Assembly (NCBI GenBank): GCA_023416655.1
Contig: JAEZHK010000110.1
Coordinates: forward strand, 1 to 12,014
Direction: 5' to 3'
DNA length: 12,014 nucleotides
Source of the DNA: Bacillota bacterium
GTDB taxonomy: Bacteria > Bacillota > Clostridia > Christensenellales > Aristaeellaceae
The translations under genes were made by a program, and so were the position numbers. Below the pieces are notes generated by a model. That model saw only the letters and a list, made by a program, of their open reading frames with translations. It was not told the origin of the DNA and did no database searches. This document shows positions 6,527 to 12,014 of the stretch, piece by piece. Within the stretch, counting starts at the first letter, position 1. Each line of letters opens with the position of its first letter.

Positions 6527-6810
6527 CGAAGGGAACGGGGCCGGATTTCTGAATTTCCTGTGGGAAATTCCGGGCGCAATCCGGGCGGCAGGTTTTGATT
6601 CCCCGACACGGCGTAACATTCCAAACCATTGGAATGTTGCGGTCGCGAAGCGACTTGGTTTCCCAAAGGGAAACCAACCTTGGGGGGCAAGCGCGCCCTT
6701 TGGGGGAATCCATAAGTGCCGACAAGTCGGCGCTTATGATGGAACCTTGGAGGGTTCCGACCCTCCAAGCCTCCCGGAGTTCATACATGCAATTCGTGCG
6801 ATGGCCGCAC
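6497..6810. repeat. Cluster of perfect and near-perfect inverted repeats between lacI-type and epimerase genes
   Basis: About 310 non-coding bases are built largely of adjoining hairpins. After the first one at 6497-6526 come: CCGGATT/AATCCGG (6541-6547, 6578-6584) enclosing GAATTTCC/GGAAATTC (6551-6558, 6563-6570); AACATTCCA/TGGAATGTT (6615-6623, 6630-6638), extendable by a few pairs; GTCGC/GCGAC (6642-6646, 6650-6654); TTGGTTTCCC/GGGAAACCAA (6655-6664, 6668-6677); CATAAGTGCCGAC/GTCGGCGCTTATG (6711-6723, 6726-6738), with one wobble; CTTGGAGGG/CCCTCCAAG (6746-6754, 6761-6769), overlapping GGAACC/GGTTCC (6741-6746, 6753-6758); and GTGCG/CGCAC (6796-6800, 6806-6810). Well over half the bases can pair. 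No hairpin is followed by a T-tract. The reading frames crossing it have no recognisable content. It could be a mosaic palindromic repeat element or a structured leader of the downstream operon; I do not recognise it as a known RNA family. Confidence 0.7.
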
Positions 6811-6843
6811 ACCTGACCTAATGTCCAATCACCTTAAAACACT

Positions 6844-6858
6844 GGAGGTATCGCGGTG
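6844..6858 (+). promoter_or_regulatory. Ribosome binding site and GTG start of the epimerase gene
   Basis: GGAGG (6844-6848) lies seven bases before the GTG at 6856. No in-frame ATG has a comparable site, and the protein aligns with its family from this codon onward. No clear promoter or LacI operator is visible between 6811 and 6843, so the gene may depend on the promoter upstream of the LacI-type gene. Confidence 0.8.
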
Positions 6859-8142
6859 AGCTTCAATCTGAGCGCGTATCTGAAAGCCCGGGATGAGATG
6901 CGCGCGATCCTGTCCGATAAGATGATCCCCTTCTGGCTCGACCGATCGGTGGACGATGTGTACGGCGGCTACCTGACCTCCTTCGACGAGCGCGGCCTCA
7001 CTGACGGCGACGACCGCAAGTACGTCGTCACCCAGAGCCGGATGCTGTGGGGCTTCTCCGCCCTCGTGGACTTCGCGCGGCCTGAGGACCGCTCGAGGAT
7101 GGAAGCCGCGGCGCGGCAGGGCGCGAGGTTCTTCATCGACCGCTTCTGGGATAAAGAGTTCGGCGGGTTCTACTGGCAGCTGAACCGCGACGGAACGGTG
7201 CGGGACCCGGCCAAGCTGGTGTACGGCGAGAGCTTCGCCATCTACGCGGTGTCCGAATACGCGAGGGTTTACGGGGACGCGGAGGCGCTGGAATACGCCA
7301 CGCGCGCGTTTGAACTGTTGCAGGTGTACGCGGCCGATACCCAAAATGGCGGCTACCTGGAAAACCTGGAGCGGGATTATTCGCCTTCGCCGGGCGGCGC
7401 TTTCGCGGGCGACCGCAAGTCGCTGGACATCCACATGCACCTGATGGAGGCCTTCACCACGCTCTATCTTGCAGGGCGCAAGGAGATCACCGCGCGAAAA
7501 CTGCGCGAGGTGACCGGACTGATCCACGAAAAGATGATGGACCGCGAGCGGGGCTTCGGCTTCAACCAGTTTGACCTGAAGTTTCACAAGCTGCCCGCCA
7601 TCGACATCGCGCGCACCTGGAACGCGGAGCGCGCCAAGGGTGAGACCATTGAAACGCCCACCGACACCACCTCCTACGGCCACAACGCCGAGCTGAGCTG
7701 GCTGATGGACCTGGCGCTGGACGCGCTGGGAGCGGACAAGTCGCCCTATGAACCGGCGATGAAGAAACTGCTCGATCATACGCTGAGTTGCGGCTTCGAC
7801 TGGGAATACGGCGGCGTGTACCGAGACGGCGTGGCCGACGGCCCGGCGCTCGTGACCGACAAGGAATGGTGGCAGAACTTCGAATCGATGGTGGGCTTTG
7901 CCAACGGGCTTGTCCGCTACGGCGACGGACGCTGTGGCGAGGCGCTTTTGAAAACCTGGGAATTTATCAAAAACCACTTCCTCGACCCGGAGCTGGGCGA
8001 AAGCCACCAGCTGCTCCGCCGCGACGGCAGCGTGCTGGTCGGGAACCTGGGCAATCCGTGGAAGGGCATCTACCATACGGGCCGCGCGCTGTCCGAATGC
8101 GTCAAGCGTCTTGACACGCTGATACAGGAGAAAGACCAATGA
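6856..8142 (+). CDS. N-acylglucosamine 2-epimerase (AGE) superfamily sugar epimerase/isomerase
   Basis: This cytoplasmic (alpha/alpha)6-barrel enzyme acts at C2 of a sugar. AGE-superfamily members include mannose 2-epimerase, mannose isomerase, cellobiose 2-epimerase and mannobiose 2-epimerase. The 428 residues match the family length. Recognisable signatures are VTQSRMLWGFS (58-68, R62), YGESFAIYAVSEY (123-135), SLDIHMHLMEAFTTLY (189-204, H193 and H195), SYGHNAELSW (273-282, H276), EWWQNFESMVGF (337-348) and YHTGRAL (406-412, H407). From recalled alignments, H276 and H407 occupy the positions of the two catalytic histidines of cellobiose 2-epimerases, and the gap of 131 residues between them agrees. 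There is no signal peptide. Its stop overlaps the mannosidase start by four bases (ATGA), so translation is probably coupled. With a GH38 partner, mannose or a manno-disaccharide is the likely substrate; the exact reaction cannot be told from sequence alone. Confidence 0.9.
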   Translation: MSFNLSAYLKARDEMRAILSDKMIPFWLDRSVDDVYGGYLTSFDERGLTDGDDRKYVVTQSRMLWGFSALVDFARPEDRSRMEAAARQGARFFIDRFWDKEFGGFYWQLNRDGTVRDPAKLVYGESFAIYAVSEYARVYGDAEALEYATRAFELLQVYAADTQNGGYLENLERDYSPSPGGAFAGDRKSLDIHMHLMEAFTTLYLAGRKEITARKLREVTGLIHEKMMDRERGFGFNQFDLKFHKLPAIDIARTWNAERAKGETIETPTDTTSYGHNAELSWLMDLALDALGADKSPYEPAMKKLLDHTLSCGFDWEYGGVYRDGVADGPALVTDKEWWQNFESMVGFANGLVRYGDGRCGEALLKTWEFIKNHFLDPELGESHQLLRRDGSVLVGNLGNPWKGIYHTGRALSECVKRLDTLIQEKDQ

Positions 8143-10820
8143 GCAAACTGACCGGCTTCATCATCACCGCCGGACACCTGGACATCGAGTGGTACCAGCC
8201 GCTTCGGAGCTACCGCTTCTGGACGGTGGAAGCGCTCGAGGACCTTAAGAAGGCCGCCGCGCGCGACGATTTCACGTGCTATGTGCTGGACGGGCAGGTG
8301 TTCCCGCTCAAGGAGTACCTGGACGTAGTGCCGGAGGGCGAGGCCGAAATGCGCGCACTGATCGCTTCCGGGAAGCTCAAAATCGGCCCGTTCTACACCC
8401 AGTTTGACGAATGGCTGCCCAGCGCCGAGAACATGATCCGCAACTGCCTATACGGGCTTGAGGAATCCCGCAAGTTCGGCGGGACCATGCGCGCCGGCTA
8501 CCTGCCGGACAACTTCGGCCATCCGCCGCAGATGCCGCAGATCCTGAACGGTTTCGGCATCGACAGCCTGCTCTTCATGCGCGGCATGCCGGAGGTGGCG
8601 GGCGGCCACCCGGACGAGTTTTTGTACGAGGGCCTCGACGGCTCCCGCGTGCTGGCGAGCCACTTCCGCGAGAGCTACTCGGGCGCGTTCGACATCTTCA
8701 AAAAGCCCATCGACCCGATCCAGCCGCGCGAGGTCCCGTACTACCCGGATTACCTTTCCTTCGAGTACCACAAGGCGCTGGCCGTGCACGACGACCCGAC
8801 CCGCATCGCGAAAAACTTGATCGAAAACGTGCTCCGGATCAAGGAGCGCTACCCCAGCGGCGTCATCCCGCTGATCGCGGGCTACGACCACCTGCCGCCG
8901 CAGATCAACGTGGGCGATTCTGTCCGCGAGGCCAACCGGCTGCAGGACGAGATCGAGTTCGTGATGGGCGACGTGGAAGGGTACGTGCGGCTGGTGCAGG
9001 AAACCTTACGCGAGCCCAAAGTGTACTCCATGGAGCTGATCGGCTCGAAGTACCAGTACGTGCTGCTCGGGGCGCTGTCCACGAGGGGCTACCTGAAGCG
9101 GCAGAACTTCGTGTGCGAGGCATTGCTCGAGCGCTACGCGGAGCCGCTGGCGGCGATGGCACGGCGATATGGATACCAAAATCGTCCGGCGCTCTTTGAC
9201 GAGGCGTGGAAATTCCTGCTGGTCAACAGCGCCCACGACTCGATCCACGGCTCTTCGGTGGACGAAGTCCATGTGGAGATGGAGGCGCGCTTTGCGGGCG
9301 CGCGCCAGATCGCGTCGGGCGTCATCCACGAGGCGCTGTCCCATCTGGGTGGCCTGATGAAGCCGGTAAACGGCCGCGGCGCGCTGGTCTACGCGCCGGT
9401 GTGCTCCGGGGAGCCGCAGCCCGCGGAAGTCTGGCTCGCGGTGGGGGACGAGCTTGTGGAAATGCGCACCCGGGACGGGCGCTCGCTGCCCACGCAGATC
9501 CTGCCGCGAGAAGAGATCGAGCAAAACGGCGTCGGCCTTCCGAGAAACGACGCATTCCCCGCGCCGGTCTACCGGAAATTGCTGTTCCTCGCGCCGCCCT
9601 CCGACGGGATCGAGGCCTTCGAGGCCGCCCCGGCGAAACCCGGCCAGCCGGACGGCCAGCTTTCGGGCGGCGACGGCTTCATTGAAAACGAAAGCCTCAA
9701 GGTGACGGCGCGCGGCGCGCTGATCGAGCTAATGGACAAGCGCACCGGCCAGCGCTTTTCGGGCCTGAACCTTCTGGAGGAGGACGCGGACGCCGGCGAC
9801 GCCTGGGACTTCGCGCCGCCCTGGACGCCCGGCGCGCTGATCCGCTCGACCGCCGGGGCCTTCCAAAGCCGCCTGACCGAATTGGGCGACGTGCGCGCGA
9901 CGCTGCGCATTGAGGGCGAACTGATCGTGCCCGAGCGGCTCGTCGGCGACGAGCGCAGCCGGGAGAGCGCGAAAATGCGCGTCGCGTTCGACGTTTCGCT
10001 CTACCGGGGGCTGCCGCGGGCGGATGTCAAAATGACGCTGGTTAACACCGCACGGGACCACCGGATCCGCCTGCGCGTACCGACGGGCGTCCGCGCGGAA
10101 ACCGTGCTTTCGCAGGGGCATCTGGCCGTTCTGGAACGACCCATCCAGCGGCAGCGGGAGATCGAGCCCTGGCTCCAGCCGCCCACGCAGCTCATGCCCT
10201 GCCGCGAATGGATCGCCGCGCGGGGTTGGGACAGCGGTCTGGCGGTGGCGATGAAGGGCCTGTACGACTACGAGGCCTCCGTCGATCCGCTGAGCGGCCA
10301 GTGCGACCTCAGCGTGACGCTGCTCCGGGGCTTTCAGATGATGGGCCGCCGCAACACCCGGATGCGCGCGGGCGCGGCTTCCGAGGCGTTCGTGACGCCC
10401 GGCGCGCAGTGCCTGGGCGAGCACGTGATCGAGTGGTCGTACCTGCCTTACAAACCCGATCCCGGCGACAAAGCGCCCTTCCTGCCACTGGCGCAGTCCT
10501 TCCTGTACCCACCGGTCACCCACGCGCTTCGTTCGTCCGGGACCGCGAACGGGCCGGACGCCATCCCCAGGCCGTTCCGCTGGGATGCGCCCAACGTGCA
10601 GTTCTCGGCATTCAAAGATAGCCAGGACGGCAAAGCGACCATCCTCCGGCTCTTTGAGAACCAAGGACGGGAGACAGAGCTTGAAATCGAACTGAACGGC
10701 TTTACTTCCGCGAGCCTGACGGACCTCGCCGAACAGGCCCTCGGCCCGCTCCCCATCGTGGATGGCCGGGTGAGCATTCCCCTCGGGCGCTACAAGGCCG
10801 TCACGCTCCGGCTCGAATGA
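8139..10820 (+). CDS. Glycoside hydrolase family 38 alpha-mannosidase, cytoplasmic
   Basis: This zinc-dependent retaining alpha-mannosidase releases mannose from alpha-mannosides. It has 893 residues, normal for bacterial GH38, and no signal peptide, so it acts on imported substrate. By alignment with Golgi mannosidase II, the zinc ligands are H13 and D15 in AGHLDIEW (11-18), D124 in YLPDNFGHPPQMPQ (121-134), also the catalytic nucleophile, and H366 in NSAHDSIHGSS (363-373). D250 in GYDHLPP is the likely acid/base. The helical linker and C-terminal beta domains occupy roughly residues 390-893. The first histidine of the usual HxHxDxxW motif is alanine (A11), but it is not a zinc ligand in the family model. 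AGGAG (8126-8130) lies eight bases before the ATG, inside the epimerase gene. The four-base overlap and the solute-binding-protein gene 74 bases downstream place it in one mannoside operon. The linkage cleaved is not evident. Confidence 0.95.
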   Translation: MSKLTGFIITAGHLDIEWYQPLRSYRFWTVEALEDLKKAAARDDFTCYVLDGQVFPLKEYLDVVPEGEAEMRALIASGKLKIGPFYTQFDEWLPSAENMIRNCLYGLEESRKFGGTMRAGYLPDNFGHPPQMPQILNGFGIDSLLFMRGMPEVAGGHPDEFLYEGLDGSRVLASHFRESYSGAFDIFKKPIDPIQPREVPYYPDYLSFEYHKALAVHDDPTRIAKNLIENVLRIKERYPSGVIPLIAGYDHLPPQINVGDSVREANRLQDEIEFVMGDVEGYVRLVQETLREPKVYSMELIGSKYQYVLLGALSTRGYLKRQNFVCEALLERYAEPLAAMARRYGYQNRPALFDEAWKFLLVNSAHDSIHGSSVDEVHVEMEARFAGARQIASGVIHEALSHLGGLMKPVNGRGALVYAPVCSGEPQPAEVWLAVGDELVEMRTRDGRSLPTQILPREEIEQNGVGLPRNDAFPAPVYRKLLFLAPPSDGIEAFEAAPAKPGQPDGQLSGGDGFIENESLKVTARGALIELMDKRTGQRFSGLNLLEEDADAGDAWDFAPPWTPGALIRSTAGAFQSRLTELGDVRATLRIEGELIVPERLVGDERSRESAKMRVAFDVSLYRGLPRADVKMTLVNTARDHRIRLRVPTGVRAETVLSQGHLAVLERPIQRQREIEPWLQPPTQLMPCREWIAARGWDSGLAVAMKGLYDYEASVDPLSGQCDLSVTLLRGFQMMGRRNTRMRAGAASEAFVTPGAQCLGEHVIEWSYLPYKPDPGDKAPFLPLAQSFLYPPVTHALRSSGTANGPDAIPRPFRWDAPNVQFSAFKDSQDGKATILRLFENQGRETELEIELNGFTSASLTDLAEQALGPLPIVDGRVSIPLGRYKAVTLRLE

Positions 10821-10894
10821 CCCGCGCCAAATCGCGCATCCAAAGTTTCCCCTGTGGTCGATGACCATTTAATAAAACAAGGAGGAACCACGCC

Positions 10895-12014
10895 ATGAAG
10901 AAACTTTTGACCCTCGTGCTCGCCCTCATGCTGCTCGTGTCCGCCATACCCGCCGCGTTCGCCGACGCACCGGTGACGCTCACCTTCGCGTTCTGGGACA
11001 CCAACCAGGAGCCCGGCATGCGCGCCATCGCCGACGCCTACACCGCGCTGCATCCCAACGTGACCATCGAAACCCAGGTGACGCCTTGGACCGAGTACTG
11101 GACGAAGCTCGAAGCCGCTACGATGGGCGGCGAGATGCCCGACGTGATGTGGATGCACGCCAACCAGATCACCAAGTACGTCGAGGCGGGCGCGCTGCTT
11201 GACCTCAACGACATGAACTACGACTACACCCCCTATCCGGAGGGCGTCACCAGCCTGTACACCATGAACGACGTCCACTACGCGATCCCGAAGGACTATG
11301 ACACCATCGCGCTGGCCTACAATAAGGAAATCTTCGACGCCGCCGGCGTGGCCTACCCGGACGACACTTGGGACTGGGCGAAGCTGCGCGAAGTCGCCAT
11401 CAAGCTGACGGACAAGGAAAAGGGCATCTACGGCTTCGGCGTGCCCAACACAGACCAGTCCGGCTACCACAACTTCATCTACCAGAACGGCGGCTTCGTC
11501 ATCAAGGACGGCGTGGCGGGCTACGACCAGGCCGCGACCCAGGAAGCGATCCAGTTCTACGCAGACCTGCTGCTCAAGGATGGCGTCTCCCCGACCCCGG
11601 AATCCTTCACCGACATGAACGCCGACGATCAGTTCTGCGCGGGCAAGCTGGCGATGCTGTACGTGGGCAGCTGGATGATGAGCTCCTACACCCAGAACGA
11701 GCTGATCAACGGCAAGTTTGACCTGGCGGTCCTCCCGCAGGGCAAGGTCCGCGCCTCCATCTACAACGGCCTGGGCTACGCCGGCGCCGCCACCACCAAG
11801 AACCCTGCGGTCGTGAAGGACTTCCTGGCCTTCTGCGGCACCGAGGAAGCCAACAAGCTGCAGGCCGAGAAGAAGGCCGCCATCCCCGCCTACAAGGGCA
11901 CCGAGCACTACTTCACCGACCTCTTCGACTTCAACATCAAGTGCTACCCCGAAATGATCGCCTACGGCGTGCAGTCCCCCTTCTCCGCCCGGAAGTCGCT
12001 GTGGTATGACGCCC
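10895..12014 (+). CDS. Extracellular solute-binding protein of a CUT1 (MalE-type) sugar ABC transporter, 3' end beyond the window
   Basis: This secreted receptor delivers an oligosaccharide or glycoside to an ABC importer. The 373 residues present lack a stop; the family is usually about 410-450, so the C-terminal end is missing. A signal peptide is clear: MKK, then a hydrophobic core to about residue 20, then an AFA-D cleavage site after residue 23. The mature part begins VTLTFAFWDTN and has family-1 binding-protein features such as MPDVMWMHANQITKYVEAG, DLND, YAIPKDYDTIALAYNKEIFD and YVGSWMM. No lipobox cysteine is present, which is unusual for a Gram-positive binding protein. GGAGG (10881-10885) lies nine bases before the ATG. 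It follows the mannosidase gene by 74 bases with no strong terminator, so it is probably in the same operon. CUT1 permease genes are expected beyond the right edge. An alpha-mannoside ligand is inferred from context. Confidence 0.94.
   Translation, partial: MKKLLTLVLALMLLVSAIPAAFADAPVTLTFAFWDTNQEPGMRAIADAYTALHPNVTIETQVTPWTEYWTKLEAATMGGEMPDVMWMHANQITKYVEAGALLDLNDMNYDYTPYPEGVTSLYTMNDVHYAIPKDYDTIALAYNKEIFDAAGVAYPDDTWDWAKLREVAIKLTDKEKGIYGFGVPNTDQSGYHNFIYQNGGFVIKDGVAGYDQAATQEAIQFYADLLLKDGVSPTPESFTDMNADDQFCAGKLAMLYVGSWMMSSYTQNELINGKFDLAVLPQGKVRASIYNGLGYAGAATTKNPAVVKDFLAFCGTEEANKLQAEKKAAIPAYKGTEHYFTDLFDFNIKCYPEMIAYGVQSPFSARKSLWYDA

Noticed and set aside
6497..6810. A CRISPR array or attachment-site interpretation of the hairpin cluster
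   Set aside because: The inverted repeats differ from one another in sequence and spacing, with no constant direct repeat, spacers, tRNA or integrase nearby.
6595..6816. A 73-codon plus-strand frame in the hairpin cluster
   Set aside because: It simply reads through palindromes, has no good ribosome binding site and no recognisable protein features.
6829..8139. A 436-codon minus-strand frame opposite the epimerase gene
   Set aside because: The plus-strand product has clear AGE-family motifs. The antisense product is a Val/Gln/Arg-rich shadow with no signature.
10855..10870. A hairpin TGGTC-GAT-GACCA followed by TTT before the binding-protein gene, as a terminator
   Set aside because: The stem has five pairs and the T-run is only three bases. 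It is too weak to call, though slight attenuation cannot be excluded.
9729..11908. Two long minus-strand frames opposite the mannosidase and binding-protein genes
   Set aside because: They are shadows of well-supported plus-strand genes and show no motifs of their own.

Overview
The window is a GC-rich stretch of bacterial chromosome holding two carbohydrate-uptake loci that are transcribed away from each other. Strong purine-rich ribosome binding sites, LacI/AraC control, and both a ribose-type (CUT2) and a maltose-type (CUT1) ABC system suggest a high-GC Firmicute, most likely a gut-type Clostridia lineage. This lineage guess is inference; the window has no rRNA or other taxonomic marker.

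Left locus (minus strand, 5094 down to 1). An AraC-family regulator (5094-4264) is followed by a 300-base gap that contains a promoter and a large dyad. Then comes a tightly packed operon: a small helix-turn-helix regulator (likely TTG start at 3898), a DhaK-type kinase subunit (3366-2371), a two-domain sugar ABC ATPase (2332-851) and an RbsC-type permease that runs off the left edge (805-1). Gaps inside the operon are 22, 38 and 45 bases. The logic is: import a small sugar or polyol, then phosphorylate a keto-sugar with a DhaK-like enzyme. The kinase lacks the lysine that contacts dihydroxyacetone in classical DhaK, so its substrate is probably a different ketose. Its DhaL partner and the binding protein are not in the window.

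The 389-base region between the divergent araC-type and lacI-type genes is AT-rich. It carries a promoter facing each way. A pair of direct repeats with a 21-bp period sits next to the AraC-type gene, and a perfect 14-bp LacI-type operator (TTGAACCGGTTCAA) sits next to the LacI gene.

Right locus (plus strand, 5484 to the end). A LacI-family repressor is followed by 367 bases packed with perfect hairpins. After these come an N-acylglucosamine 2-epimerase-family enzyme (GTG start, 6856-8142), a cytoplasmic GH38 alpha-mannosidase overlapping it by 4 bases (8139-10820), and a secreted CUT1-type solute-binding protein cut by the right edge (10895-12014). Together they suggest uptake of an alpha-mannoside, its hydrolysis inside the cell, and epimerisation or isomerisation of the released mannose or manno-disaccharide, with the LacI protein sensing the sugar.

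The least ordinary part is the hairpin cluster at 6497-6810. It encodes no credible protein and could be either a palindromic repeat element or a structured leader RNA.
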